A stretch of DNA of 59,931 nucleotides from Eisenbergiella tayi (GCF_001881565.1 NZ_MPDJ01000005.1:479938-539868); one strand, 5' to 3'; positions 8,250 through 16,945 are shown, numbered from the stretch's first letter. The notes: generated by a model from the letters alone, not told the origin. Numbers and translations: made by a program.

Positions 8250-9520
8250 TTTTCGTCACCTGCCTTAATTAAAGATTTGCCGCTTGCAAGAGTGCCTGCC
8301 TGGTAATCCGTATCATCCGTCTCTCCGAATATCACCGTATTCTTTCCGATCTGTACGTTTGTGGGGATAGTACTCTTCTCTCCGACAGTTACAATGCCGC
8401 TGTTATAAATATGAGGTGCGATATCATTGTCGGCCTCATCTCCCACCCCCATTTTGACGTTATCGCCAACCAGCACATTCTCTGCAATAATGGCCTTATT
8501 CAGCTCACAATGACTGCCAATGACCGTATTATTCATAATAATGGAATCGCGGATCACCGTATCTTTTCCTACAGTAACACCGCATCCGATCACGGAATTA
8601 TAAACCTTTCCGCAGATTTCCGATCCTTCACCGATTATGCTTCTCTCAATCACGCCGTCCGGAGCTATATACTGGGGAGGAAGGATCTCACTCTTTGTGT
8701 ATATTTTCCAATATTCTTCATAAAGATTGAATTCAGGCACAATATCTATCAGTTCCATATTGGCTTCCCAATAGGAATTAAGCGTTCCAACGTCTTTCCA
8801 GTATCCGTTGAACTCATAAGCATACATGGGGGCCCCGTTTTCGTGGCAATAAGGAATGACATGTTTTCCAAAATCCAGATTGGGCTGATCGGCTCTGGCT
8901 ATCAGCGCCTCCTTAAGGGTTTTCCAATTAAATATGTAAATTCCCATAGATGCCAGATTGCTTCTGGGACTCTCCGGTTTCTCTTCAAAGTCAACAATCT
9001 TACTGTTCTCGTCCGTGATGACAATACCAAAACGCTTCGCTTCCTCCACCGGCACAGGCATTACCGCTATTGTGCACTCAGCGCCGTTCTGCTTATGGAA
9101 GTCAAGCATTACCTCATAGTCCATTTTGTAAATATGATCCCCTGACAAAATCAGAACATAATCCGGATTGTAACTGTCCATATAATCAATATTCTGATAT
9201 ATGGCATTAGCCGTACCTGTATACCATTCGCTGTTCTCACTCTTTTCATAAGGAGGAAGTACAGTGACACCGCCTATATTCCTGTCCAAATCCCACGGAA
9301 TACCGATTCCTATATGGGTATTCAGCCTCAGCGGCTGATACTGTGTCAGCACACCTACGGTATCCACGCCTGAATTAATACAGTTGCTCAATGGGAAATC
9401 AATAATCCGGTACTTGCCGCCGAAGGACACGGCAGGTTTGGCCACTTTGGAGGTCAGCACACCCAGCCTGCTTCCCTGACCGCCAGCAAGCAGCATAGCA
9501 ATCATTTCTTTCTTAATCAT
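8246..9520 (-). CDS. glgC: Glucose-1-phosphate adenylyltransferase
   Basis: 424 residues. The N-terminal loop LAGGQGSRLGVLT and KPAVSFGGKYRIIDF are the ATP- and sugar-phosphate-binding motifs of active GlgC; a beta-helix domain follows from about residue 285. It makes ADP-glucose from ATP and glucose-1-phosphate, the committed step of glycogen synthesis. It is first gene of the glgC-glgD-spoVG operon. No glycogen synthase or branching enzyme is nearby, so the pathway is split across the genome. Confidence 0.96.
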   Translation of the reverse strand: MIKKEMIAMLLAGGQGSRLGVLTSKVAKPAVSFGGKYRIIDFPLSNCINSGVDTVGVLTQYQPLRLNTHIGIGIPWDLDRNIGGVTVLPPYEKSENSEWYTGTANAIYQNIDYMDSYNPDYVLILSGDHIYKMDYEVMLDFHKQNGAECTIAVMPVPVEEAKRFGIVITDENSKIVDFEEKPESPRSNLASMGIYIFNWKTLKEALIARADQPNLDFGKHVIPYCHENGAPMYAYEFNGYWKDVGTLNSYWEANMELIDIVPEFNLYEEYWKIYTKSEILPPQYIAPDGVIERSIIGEGSEICGKVYNSVIGCGVTVGKDTVIRDSIIMNNTVIGSHCELNKAIIAENVLVGDNVKMGVGDEADNDIAPHIYNSGIVTVGEKSTIPTNVQIGKNTVIFGETDDTDYQAGTLASGKSLIKAGDEN

Positions 9521-9581
9521 GTCATCACCTCATGTTTCTGCATCCATATTCTGCATAGATTTACGTATATAACGTAATAAG

Positions 9582-9610
9582 ATTATAACACATGCTTGTA
9601 CAAAAGTGAA
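9582..9610 (-). promoter_or_regulatory. Promoter of glgC-glgD-spoVG
   Basis: On the minus strand, TTCACT and TATAAT are 17 bp apart, with an extended TG before the -10. The 385-bp divergent region between glgC and murC is otherwise AT-rich without a gene. Confidence 0.65.
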
Positions 9611-9812
9611 TAATCTTTTACAATTTCTTTCTGCGCTTATTTTTTAAATTTTGTGTATATTTAACATATTTAAAACATTAACTTTTCTTCTATTATCTAT
9701 TTTACATAACATATGCCCGGTATTTCTTATGCACCTTTCTTCTATTTTTCACAAAATATGCGGTATATCGACAAAAAATCCTTTTACTCCGTTTTGATTT
9801 TGTAATTCCCTA

Positions 9813-9841
9813 TTGGTTTTTTTTTCATGAATGCGTATAAT
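9813..9841 (+). promoter_or_regulatory. Promoter of murC
   Basis: TTGGTT and TATAAT are separated by exactly 17 bp. The predicted start near 9848 gives a leader of about 100 nt before the murC ATG. Confidence 0.7.
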
Positions 9842-9951
9842 ACATATCAGAATGAACAAAGACTGCTTAGTCTGCGTACACTGTCAGTAGAGGGCGTAAA
9901 TGGCTGATGGCAGATCGTTTTGTCCAAATAATAAACAGGAAGGGTATCCCT

Positions 9952-11331
9952 ATGTATCAAGTAGATTTTAATCATCCGGTTCACATTTACTTCATCGGCA
10001 TCGGCGGCATCAGCATGAGCGGCCTGGCAGAAATTCTTCTTTCAGAAGGCTTCCGTGTATCCGGTTCCGACGCAAAAAAATCATCTCTTACCGAACTTCT
10101 GGAAAAACAGGGTGCTGTTGTACACTACGGACAGCGCCGTGAAAATATAACAAATGATATCGATTTAGTTGTCTATACCGCCGCTATCCACAAGGATAAT
10201 CCGGAATTTGCCGCCATGGAGGAGCTGGGTCTTCCCAGCCTGACGCGCGCCCAGCTTCTGGGACAGATGATGCGCAATTACAAAACTCCCATCGGCGTGA
10301 GCGGCACCCACGGCAAAACCACCACTACTTCCATGATAACGGAAATACTGCTGGCGGCCGGTACTGATCCCACGATTTCCGTGGGAGGTATCCTGAAATC
10401 CATTCAGGGTAATATCAGGGTAGGCAAGTCCGACCTTTTTGTAACGGAGGCTTGTGAATACACCAACAGCTTTTTAAGCTTTTATCCCAGAATCGGTATT
10501 ATTCTTAATATAGAAGAAGACCATCTGGACTTTTTCAGGGATTTGGATGATATCCGTTCCTCCTTCCGCCGTTTTGCACAGCTTCTGCCTGAAGACGGCC
10601 TGCTCATTATAAGCGGCGATATCTCCGATTATGAAGAAATCACCAGAGGGCTTTCCTGTTCCGTCCTCACCTTTGGCTCCGATTCCTCCTGCGATTATTA
10701 TTATGACGGTATCAGCCACGATGAATTTGCCCATGCTTCCTTCACCCTGCACCGCCGCGGAGGATCAGATATTCCTGTCAGTCTGGGCATCCCCGGGGAA
10801 CATAATATCCTCAACGCACTGGCTGCGCTGGCTCTGGCGGATTATCTGAAGTTAGATATGGAAACAGCCGCACGGGCCCTGAAAAATTTTACCGGCACGG
10901 ATCGGCGTTTCGAATACAAAGGCTCCGTAGAGGGAATTACCATAGTAGATGATTATGCACATCACCCTACAGAAATTACTGCAACCTTAAAAGCCGCCAG
11001 AAATTATCCCCACCAGACCCTTTGGTGCGTTTTCCAGCCGCACACCTATACAAGAACCAAAGCCTTCCTTCCCGAATTTGCCCAGGCCCTTTCCCTTGCC
11101 GACAAAGTGATACTGGCAGATATTTATCCTGCCAGGGAAACGGATACTCTGGGGATCAGTTCCAGGTCCTTGCAGGAAATAATCGTAAATTCAGGAACGG
11201 AATGTCATTATTTTCCTTCCTTTGAGGAAATTCAGAAATTTATTTTAGAAAATTGTACCCCCGGTGACCTGTTGATAACTATGGGGGCCGGAGACGTTGT
11301 AAATATAGGAGAAAACCTCTTAAAGCAATAG
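9952..11331 (+). CDS. murC: UDP-N-acetylmuramate--L-alanine ligase
   Basis: Cytoplasmic Mur ligase that adds L-Ala to UDP-MurNAc in peptidoglycan synthesis. It shows an N-terminal Rossmann motif (GIGGISMSGLAEIL), the ATP loop GVSGTHGKTTTTSM, EACEY, and the C-terminal DDYAHHPTEI. The open frame extends upstream to 9907, but the ATG at 9952 has AGGAAGGG seven bases before it and gives the family's usual N terminus, so 459 residues is preferred. It is followed at once by a DnaA-box cluster and a hairpin terminator. Confidence 0.95.
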   Translation: MYQVDFNHPVHIYFIGIGGISMSGLAEILLSEGFRVSGSDAKKSSLTELLEKQGAVVHYGQRRENITNDIDLVVYTAAIHKDNPEFAAMEELGLPSLTRAQLLGQMMRNYKTPIGVSGTHGKTTTTSMITEILLAAGTDPTISVGGILKSIQGNIRVGKSDLFVTEACEYTNSFLSFYPRIGIILNIEEDHLDFFRDLDDIRSSFRRFAQLLPEDGLLIISGDISDYEEITRGLSCSVLTFGSDSSCDYYYDGISHDEFAHASFTLHRRGGSDIPVSLGIPGEHNILNALAALALADYLKLDMETAARALKNFTGTDRRFEYKGSVEGITIVDDYAHHPTEITATLKAARNYPHQTLWCVFQPHTYTRTKAFLPEFAQALSLADKVILADIYPARETDTLGISSRSLQEIIVNSGTECHYFPSFEEIQKFILENCTPGDLLITMGAGDVVNIGENLLKQ

Positions 11332-11506
11332 TTATCCACAATATCCACATTTTTCATGTGTATGAAAAGTGTGGATATTTGTTTTTTGCCTTTCCCCGGT
11401 TTCCGTGCCCCCACACTTATAATCCACATTATCCACATTTTCCACAATTCCTGAAAATCCAGTGTTTACAAGGTTTTTCGGCATTTTGACTGTTTCTTTT
11501 TCCACA
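11332..11506. promoter_or_regulatory. Cluster of seven DnaA-box 9-mers
   Basis: Two copies match the consensus TTATCCACA exactly (11332-11340 and 11429-11437). Five differ by one base: 11341-11349, 11370-11378 on the other strand, 11420-11428, 11438-11446 and 11498-11506. Three of them (11420-11446) abut head to tail with no gap. The last falls between a probable -10 TATAAT (11516-11521) and its -35 region, ahead of the replication-initiation genes. DnaA binding, for titration or transcriptional control, is inferred. Confidence 0.75.
11341..11387 (+). terminator. murC terminator hairpin
   Basis: The stem ATATCCACATTTTTCAT/ATGAAAAGTGTGGATAT has one mismatch and is followed by a T-rich tract. 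The same bases form two DnaA-like boxes in opposite orientation. Confidence 0.7.
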
Positions 11507-11562
11507 CCCTTATGATATAATGCATTTGCTTAAAATAGAAAATAGAAGAAATAGGTGAGATT

Positions 11563-12699
11563 ATGAGTTGTCTGAGGATTTACCAGGATAACTATATTGA
11601 CGCGACCATCGTCTCCAACCGCTTTATCGATGAATATATGGCGGAAGCCAACGATGCGCAGCTGAAAATATATCTGTATCTTTTGCGCATGATGAATGCA
11701 GGACGTACCTTCAGTATTTCCGGAATTGCAGATGCCTTCAACCACACGGAAAAGGATGTGATGAGGGCATTAAAATACTGGGAAAAATGCAAGGTACTTT
11801 CTCTTGAATATGATAATGAGAAAAACCTGGTCGGTATTCATCTCCTGGAGCTTGAAAATAAGGAGGAACCGGCTGTTTCCAAAGCGCCCGTAGTTTCTCT
11901 GCTGCCCCGGCAGGAGGAGAAAAACGAGGAAGCGGAAATTCTCCCGGAAAAGGCCGAAGCCAAAAGTGCGGCCTCTTATGCTGTGCAGTCTCCTTCCAAG
12001 GAAGAAAATAAGCCCCCTCAGGCTGCCCCGTCGGCGTTTGCCAAGCCTTCCTATACCCTGGACGAGCTGAAGGCCTTCCAGGAAAAGGAATCTACGGCCC
12101 AGCTTCTTTTTATTGCCGAGCAGTACCTGGGCAGGACTCTGAGCCCTTCCGATATGAAATCGATTCTTTTCTTCTCTGATCATCTTCATTTTTCAGATGA
12201 TTTGATTGATTATCTGCTCCAATACTGCGTGGAACGCGGAAAAAAAGACTTCCGTTATATGGAAAAGGTTGCCATCAGCTGGGCGGAAGCCAATATATCC
12301 ACTCCCGCAGAGGCGGAAGGACATGCCAGCCGCTATGATAAATGTGTTTATTCCATTATGAACGCCCTGGGCAAAACCAATTCCCCCACCAGGAAAGAAG
12401 CGGAATTCATCCGCCGCTGGCGTGAGGAATATGCTTTTGAAACAGATATTATTATCGAATCCTGTGAAAGAACCGTTTTGGCCACCGACAGGCACCGTTT
12501 CGAATACGCGGACAAGATCCTGGCCTCCTGGAAGGAAGCCGGAGTACATCACAAAGCCGATATCGCCAAGCTGGACGAAGGTTTCCAGAAAAACCGGCCG
12601 GCAAAGCCCGCATCGGATCGTTCCATTGATAAATATAATCGTTTTATGCATAACGATTACGATTATGACGCCCTGGAGCAGGAGCTTCTGCGTAACTGA
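11563..12699 (+). CDS. DnaD-domain replication initiation protein
   Basis: 378 residues. An N-terminal winged-helix-like region (about 20-110), a Glu/Ala/Pro-rich linker (about 115-165), then two DnaB_2/DnaD-type domains: about 185-255 (YLGRTLSPSDMKSILFF and the DFRYMEKVAISWAE tail) and about 265-345. Such proteins act with DnaA and the helicase loader in primosome assembly. The ATG follows AATAGGTGAG. The gene is 25 bp upstream of a DnaC-like loader, which fits the role. The orthologue name (DnaD or DnaB in Bacillus terms) cannot be settled from the sequence alone. Confidence 0.88.
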   Translation: MSCLRIYQDNYIDATIVSNRFIDEYMAEANDAQLKIYLYLLRMMNAGRTFSISGIADAFNHTEKDVMRALKYWEKCKVLSLEYDNEKNLVGIHLLELENKEEPAVSKAPVVSLLPRQEEKNEEAEILPEKAEAKSAASYAVQSPSKEENKPPQAAPSAFAKPSYTLDELKAFQEKESTAQLLFIAEQYLGRTLSPSDMKSILFFSDHLHFSDDLIDYLLQYCVERGKKDFRYMEKVAISWAEANISTPAEAEGHASRYDKCVYSIMNALGKTNSPTRKEAEFIRRWREEYAFETDIIIESCERTVLATDRHRFEYADKILASWKEAGVHHKADIAKLDEGFQKNRPAKPASDRSIDKYNRFMHNDYDYDALEQELLRN

Positions 12700-12724
12700 A
12701 TCAGTCTGGTAAAGGAGAACAGCC

Positions 12725-13696
12725 GTGGCCTTAACAAATACCCAATATAATTCCATCATGAGGCTGTACGAGCAGAGACAGACCAAAAACCGTCATTTAC
12801 GTGACGAACGGCTTCATTATGTATATAATCATGTGACCGGATACCGGAATCTGGATGAGTCCGTTGCCACCTTATCTGTCGCACAGGGAAAGAAGATGCT
12901 CAATGGCGATCTTAATGCCCTGTCCGAACTGAAAGAGCGGCTCCATAAGCTCACCAGCGACAAAAGAAAGCTGCTGTGCGACGCAGGACTTCCTTCTGAT
13001 TATCTGGAGCCTATTTTCGACTGCCCCGACTGCCAGGATACAGGCTATGTCAACGGCATAAAATGCCATTGCTTCCGTCAGGCGGAAATAGAACTGCTCT
13101 ATCAGCAGTCCAATCTGAAAGAAGTGCTGGAAAAAGAAAATTTTAATACTCTGTCCTTTGATTATTTTCAAGGGGAAGATCTGGCCGCTTTTCAGACAGC
13201 GGTTAAACGGTGCCAGGATTTCGCCCGTACCTTCAGCCATTCGGGAAGCAACCTTTTCCTTTACGGTACGGTGGGAACAGGAAAAACCTTCCTGAGCAAC
13301 TGTATCGCCAGAGAATCTATTGAAAGCGGGCATTCCGTAATATACTTCAGCGCTTCCAGCCTTTTTGACACCCTTTCCCGCAATGCCTTTGATTTTAAGA
13401 ACCAGGAAACCCTGGATTACTTGTATAATGATTTATATAATTGTGACCTTCTGGTCATCGATGACCTCGGGACAGAGCAGCATACTCCATACAATGTGTC
13501 CCGTCTTTTTACGTGTCTGAACGAACGCTTAATACGTAGGAAATCCATGATTATTTCCACAAATCTCTCTCTTCCTGATTTGAAGGAACGTTATCAGGAA
13601 AGAATATTTTCACGGATAACCAGCAATTTTGAGTTCTGCAAGCTGACAGGACCGGATATCCGAATGTACAAAAAAAGATTAACCAACAGAAAGTGA
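12725..13696 (+). CDS. DnaC/DnaI-like helicase loader ATPase
   Basis: 323 residues starting at GTG with AAAGGAG upstream. The N-terminal part carries a four-cysteine cluster (CPDCQDTGY...KCHC, about 98-114), likely zinc-binding. The AAA+ part shows Walker A GTVGTGKT (about 179-186) and Walker B LLVIDDLG (about 239-246). It should load the replicative helicase in the cytoplasm. The adjacent DnaD-like gene makes a replication role more likely than a transposon IstB role, which shares the fold. Confidence 0.92.
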   Translation: MALTNTQYNSIMRLYEQRQTKNRHLRDERLHYVYNHVTGYRNLDESVATLSVAQGKKMLNGDLNALSELKERLHKLTSDKRKLLCDAGLPSDYLEPIFDCPDCQDTGYVNGIKCHCFRQAEIELLYQQSNLKEVLEKENFNTLSFDYFQGEDLAAFQTAVKRCQDFARTFSHSGSNLFLYGTVGTGKTFLSNCIARESIESGHSVIYFSASSLFDTLSRNAFDFKNQETLDYLYNDLYNCDLLVIDDLGTEQHTPYNVSRLFTCLNERLIRRKSMIISTNLSLPDLKERYQERIFSRITSNFEFCKLTGPDIRMYKKRLTNRK

Positions 13697-13708
13697 GGAT
13701 CCCATTCC

Positions 13709-14887
13709 ATGGCGGAAGAAAAACGAAACCTAGAAACAATCCCTGCAGGCTCTCTTGGCATTATCTCTCTGGCAGGCTGTAAAACTCTTGGAGAACAGGT
13801 AGACCACTACCTGGTAAAATGGCGTCAGGAAAGAGAAAGTGAGCACAAAAACAGCCTTGCATTTTCCGGCTATCAGCGCGATTCTTATATCCTGCAAAGC
13901 AAGGTGCCGCGTTTTGGAACCGGCGAAGGAAAGGGTGTCATTCTGGAGTCTGTACGTGGTATGGACCTTTATCTTCTTGTAGATGTGGTAAATTACAGCC
14001 TGACCTATTCCCTCTGCGGCCATGAAAACCATATGTCACCGGATGATCATTTCCAGGATCTGAAGCGTATCATATCCGCCGTGGGAGGCAAGGCCAGAAG
14101 AATCAATGTTATCATGCCTTTCCTCTATGAAAGCAGACAGCATAAACGTTCCAGCCGTGAATCCCTGGACTGTGCCATCGCACTTCAGGAGCTTGTAAAA
14201 ATGGGTGTGGACAATATCATCACCTTCGATGCCCACGACCCCAGAGTACAGAACGCAATCCCGCTCCACGGCTTTGAAACCGTGCAGCCTGCATATCAGT
14301 TTATTAAAAATCTTCTCCGCAACCAAAAGGATCTCCAGATTGATTCCGATCATATGATGGTAATCAGCCCCGATGAAGGCGGTATGGGACGGGCTATCTA
14401 CATCGCCAATGTCCTTGGACTGGATATGGGTATGTTCTACAAACGCAGAGACTATACCAAAATCGTGAACGGACGCAATCCTATCGTGGCTCATGAATTC
14501 CTGGGTTCCGATGTGGAAGGCAAGGATATGATCGTCATTGACGATATGATTTCCTCCGGCGAAAGCGTCCTTGAGGTTGCCGCAGCCTTAAAGAAAAGAA
14601 AAGCCCGCAAGATTTTCATCTGCGCTACCTTCGGCCTCTTTACCAATGGCCTGGAAGGTTTCGACAAAGCCTTTGCGGACGGAATTATTGACCGTGTCCT
14701 GACCACCAACCTGATTTATCAGACTCCTGAACTTCTGGAAAGGGACTGGTACATCAATTGTAATATGAGCAAATATGTTGCATACCTTATAGATACTCTG
14801 AACCACGATACTTCCATCAGCGATTTGCTGGATCCTAATGAAAAGATTCAGAAGCTGCTGGGAAGGTATCGGTCCAATATACTTTAA
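13709..14887 (+). CDS. prs: Ribose-phosphate pyrophosphokinase, long clostridial form
   Basis: 392 residues, longer than the roughly 315 of classical Prs. The PRPP-binding loop VIDDMISSGES is clear, and LYESRQHKRSSRESL and FDAHDP match the ATP- and ribose-5-phosphate-binding regions. It makes PRPP for nucleotide, His and Trp synthesis. It is only 12 bp after the helicase-loader gene and is closed by a strong terminator, so it is the third gene of this operon. The enzyme family is clear; whether it is the housekeeping copy is not. Confidence 0.9.
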   Translation: MAEEKRNLETIPAGSLGIISLAGCKTLGEQVDHYLVKWRQERESEHKNSLAFSGYQRDSYILQSKVPRFGTGEGKGVILESVRGMDLYLLVDVVNYSLTYSLCGHENHMSPDDHFQDLKRIISAVGGKARRINVIMPFLYESRQHKRSSRESLDCAIALQELVKMGVDNIITFDAHDPRVQNAIPLHGFETVQPAYQFIKNLLRNQKDLQIDSDHMMVISPDEGGMGRAIYIANVLGLDMGMFYKRRDYTKIVNGRNPIVAHEFLGSDVEGKDMIVIDDMISSGESVLEVAAALKKRKARKIFICATFGLFTNGLEGFDKAFADGIIDRVLTTNLIYQTPELLERDWYINCNMSKYVAYLIDTLNHDTSISDLLDPNEKIQKLLGRYRSNIL

Positions 14888-14929
14888 TGATATATGATAT
14901 TTAAAAATTTGTTTAGCAGAATAAGCGGG

Positions 14930-14977
14930 AAAGCCAAACCTTTTTCCTCTTTTGGGATTAGGGTTTGGCTTTTTTTC
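14930..14977 (+). terminator. prs operon terminator
   Basis: AAAGCCAAACC pairs with GGTTTGGCTTT and is followed by a run of T. Confidence 0.9.
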
Positions 14978-15040
14978 GCCAATGTATTCAAGTTTCTTCC
15001 TTTATCTCCTATTCCTCGAAGTCCGCTAATTTGAGTTAGA

Positions 15041-15178
15041 GTTGAGTCAAAAGCCACGTCAGGCCTTGACTTTCACTCATTTCCTGTTATACTAAAAAAG
15101 CCGCAAACCCTCATAAATACTAAGGATTCGCGGCGACTAACCCGTGTGTTCGAGACCTTCCACACGTAAAACAAAACT
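15041..15178. repeat. Left attachment repeat: displaced queT promoter and leader
   Basis: Carries TTGACT at 15066 and TATACT at 15088 (16-bp spacer), a 35-nt hairpin at 15100-15134, and the CGTGTG/CACACG hairpin at 15143-15166. The match with the right copy stops just before the ribosome-binding site. The promoter now points into the element. Bases 15137-15178 are identical to the right copy. Confidence 0.88.
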
Positions 15179-15217
15179 TATCAAGGTTTCGCTTTATCAG
15201 CCTCTATCTGACCTTCT

Positions 15218-15330
15218 TTCGCCCATGGATTCAAGGTTCTTCCTTTATCTCCTTTTCTCTGGGTTCCTCTAATTTGATTCCAAATTGAGTCAAAAATTGA
15301 GTCAGGTTACTTCCTTTTCCCCCTTATCTC
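15218..15330. repeat. Degenerate extra copy of the attachment-site flank
   Basis: This stretch resembles 14978-15066, sharing words such as TTCTTCCTTTATCTCCT, CTAATTTGA and ATTGAGTCAAAA, at a judged identity of roughly three quarters. Paired TTGAGTCAAAA words also occur at the right end near 28382. They may be arm-type integrase sites or the remnant of an earlier insertion. Confidence 0.6.
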
Positions 15331-15356
15331 ACGTTTCAAATAAACGTAAAATCATC

Positions 15357-15385
15357 TTGTTTTTAGCATCCGGTTCTGCTATACT
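15357..15385 (+). promoter_or_regulatory. Promoter of the toxin transcript
   Basis: TTGTTT and TATACT are 17 bp apart. The start near 15392 gives a leader of about 108 nt with several stable hairpins, including CTACC/GGTAG and the AGAGGG/CCCTCT pairing, before the toxin start. Confidence 0.7.
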
Positions 15386-15499
15386 TATTATCGGTGCTAC
15401 CCTACACGGTAGGCGGTTGCCCTCTTCCAGAGGGACTGTGACCCTCTGATTACATAGAAACCTGCTTGCAGGAATCCAGTACGAAAGAGGGAATGGATA

Positions 15500-15589
15500 A
15501 TGAGCGACTTTGAACTGTTATCGTTGGTTCTGATGATTCTTGCAATCATCATTCCTCTCCTGATAGCTTACATAGAAGCAAAGAAATAA
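15500..15589 (+). CDS. Small hydrophobic peptide, probable type I toxin (holin-like)
   Basis: A 29-residue peptide: MSDFELLSLVLM, then a continuous hydrophobic stretch (ILAIIIPLLIAY), then the charged tail IEAKK. A polar start, one membrane helix and a basic end are typical of Fst/TxpA-like and 'putative holin-like' membrane toxins of Firmicutes. AGAGGG lies eight bases before the ATG. A long structured leader, a terminator that begins within the last codons, and a well-formed promoter on the opposite strand all fit a type I system. The peptide has not been tested for toxicity. Confidence 0.75.
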   Translation: MSDFELLSLVLMILAIIIPLLIAYIEAKK

Positions 15590-15637
15590 CCGCCGTGTCC
15601 CTGAGAAAGATCGGCGGTTATTTCTGCTAATTTTTTG
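15582..15637. terminator. Bidirectional terminator of the toxin/antisense pair
   Basis: A perfect 13-bp stem, AGAAATAACCGCC/GGCGGTTATTTCT, has T-tracts on both strands, so the two convergent transcripts can end in the same hairpin. Confidence 0.8.
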
Positions 15638-15672
15638 ATTGGGGCAACCGTCTATCGGTAGCACCTTTTATA
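15582..15672 (-). ncRNA. Probable antisense antitoxin RNA
   Basis: On the minus strand, TTGCAA (15701-15706) and TATTAT (15678-15683) are 17 bp apart, giving a start near 15671. The RNA of about 90 nt would overlap the 3' end of the toxin mRNA and stop at the shared terminator. Its 5' segment (GGTGCTACC...CGGTTGCCCC) repeats the 5' end of the toxin mRNA, because the two lie as inverted copies. This differs from the direct repeats of the classical par/Fst locus. Confidence 0.6.
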
Positions 15673-15695
15673 TAAGTATAATAGCACTTCTATGT

Positions 15696-16841
15696 TCACA
15701 TTGCAAGATTTTCTATAAACAGATTTTCCATTAAAAGCATTTCCTGCGCCTTTTCATTTCCCAGTACATGTACATATAAATCCATTGTCATGCTGATATT
15801 GGAATGTCCTAATATCGTTTTTAATACATGTGGTTTCATACCATTTTCGATTGCCCTTGTTGCAAAAGCATGTCTTAAGGTATGGCAGGTAAAATGTCCC
15901 ACCGCTATTCCGTCCTCTAACATATGTTTTTCTATCATTTCCAGTTGTATCTCCACACGGGAACGGCTTAACTCTGAACCGTCCGGCAGGCAGAATACAA
16001 AATTATCCGCATTTCCCATTCCCTTGTTATCAGCCTGCCTTTTCATTTCCGACAAGATATCATATGCCTGTGAAAGCATGGGTATTTTTCTTTTCGATGC
16101 TTTTGTTTTCGGAGTATCAAGCATATGTCCTTCCCCAGTTACCCAGACAAGCGTATGGTTTACAGATATTAATTTTTTCTCAAAATCTATGTCACACCAC
16201 CGTAAAGCCCTCGCTTCCCCATTCCTCATTCCTGTCATTATAATAATGCGGAATAAGTCATACAAATAGCTTTCCTTAATATATTCCATGAAGTGTTGCT
16301 GTTCTTCTTTTGTAAACACATACTTTTCCTGTTTTTCTCTGCAATTTGGGATTTCTGCGAATGGCACCGGGTTGAAGGAAATCAGACGGTTATTCAATGC
16401 TTTCTTAAAACAGCCGTTAAGCGTCGCCCCTACAAGCTTAATTGTCCCTGCCACAAAATCCCTGTCATGAAGGTTATTATATAAAGTCTGGATATCATCC
16501 ACTGTTACATCCTTCAGCTTCTTTTTTCCTATCCCCTTCCTCACATAATAATCATAGTGGTTCTTGTAATTATAGTACGTCCCATATTTTACGGTTTTCT
16601 TTTTATAGGTTTCCATCCACTTGTCAAACCATGCATTCAGTGTAAGGGTACATTCCTTAATATATGTCCCCTTCTTCAGCTCAACCCGCATTTCCTCCAT
16701 GCGCTGGTTCAGCCGTTTCCACTGCGTATCATACAATACATAGGGCTGTCCCTGATAGGTAAACCTCCCAAGATAGCTTTTCCTGTCCTCCCTCCATGAA
16801 ATTCCTTTCGGTAAACCTTCCTTTTTAATTGTAGCCGCCAT
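15696..16841 (-). CDS. Tyrosine recombinase/integrase, Tn916 type
   Basis: 381 residues. An N-terminal arm-binding AP2-like domain (KGISWREDRKSYLGRFTYQG), a core-binding SAM-like domain (about 65-160), and the C-terminal catalytic domain. The catalytic residues are visible: Arg in GMRNGEARAL, Lys in the KRKIP strand, HTLRHAFAT, GHSNI and the Tyr nucleophile in MTMDLYVHV. It should integrate and excise this element at the repeats. The frame opens at a GTG at 16847, but AAAGGA spacing favours the ATG at 16841. The gene is last in a leftward cluster after the methylase and excisionase genes, 518 bp inside the left repeat. Confidence 0.95.
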   Translation of the reverse strand: MAATIKKEGLPKGISWREDRKSYLGRFTYQGQPYVLYDTQWKRLNQRMEEMRVELKKGTYIKECTLTLNAWFDKWMETYKKKTVKYGTYYNYKNHYDYYVRKGIGKKKLKDVTVDDIQTLYNNLHDRDFVAGTIKLVGATLNGCFKKALNNRLISFNPVPFAEIPNCREKQEKYVFTKEEQQHFMEYIKESYLYDLFRIIIMTGMRNGEARALRWCDIDFEKKLISVNHTLVWVTGEGHMLDTPKTKASKRKIPMLSQAYDILSEMKRQADNKGMGNADNFVFCLPDGSELSRSRVEIQLEMIEKHMLEDGIAVGHFTCHTLRHAFATRAIENGMKPHVLKTILGHSNISMTMDLYVHVLGNEKAQEMLLMENLFIENLAM

Positions 16842-16867
16842 AACCACACATCCTTTCTGTTATAATT

Positions 16868-16898
16868 GTTCCCAAAAACTTTCCGTAAACTGGTAACT
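16868..16898. repeat. Inverted-repeat motif, copy 1 of 3
   Basis: GTTCCCAAAA, an 11-nt spacer, then ACTGGTAAC, located between the excisionase and integrase genes. It shares its half-sites with copies at 19824 and 20195, so it may be an operator or recombinase-binding site. Confidence 0.55.
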
Positions 16899-16945
16899 CC
16901 CTGTTGGGAGGGGAAGGGTAACGCTTCCTTCCCCCTGTGTCAATA

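Noticed and set aside
15100..15166. tRNA-like 3' end at the attachment repeat, because of TTCGA
   Set aside because: No acceptor or anticodon arm can be drawn; the TTCGA word sits in a 12-nt hairpin loop of the queT leader.
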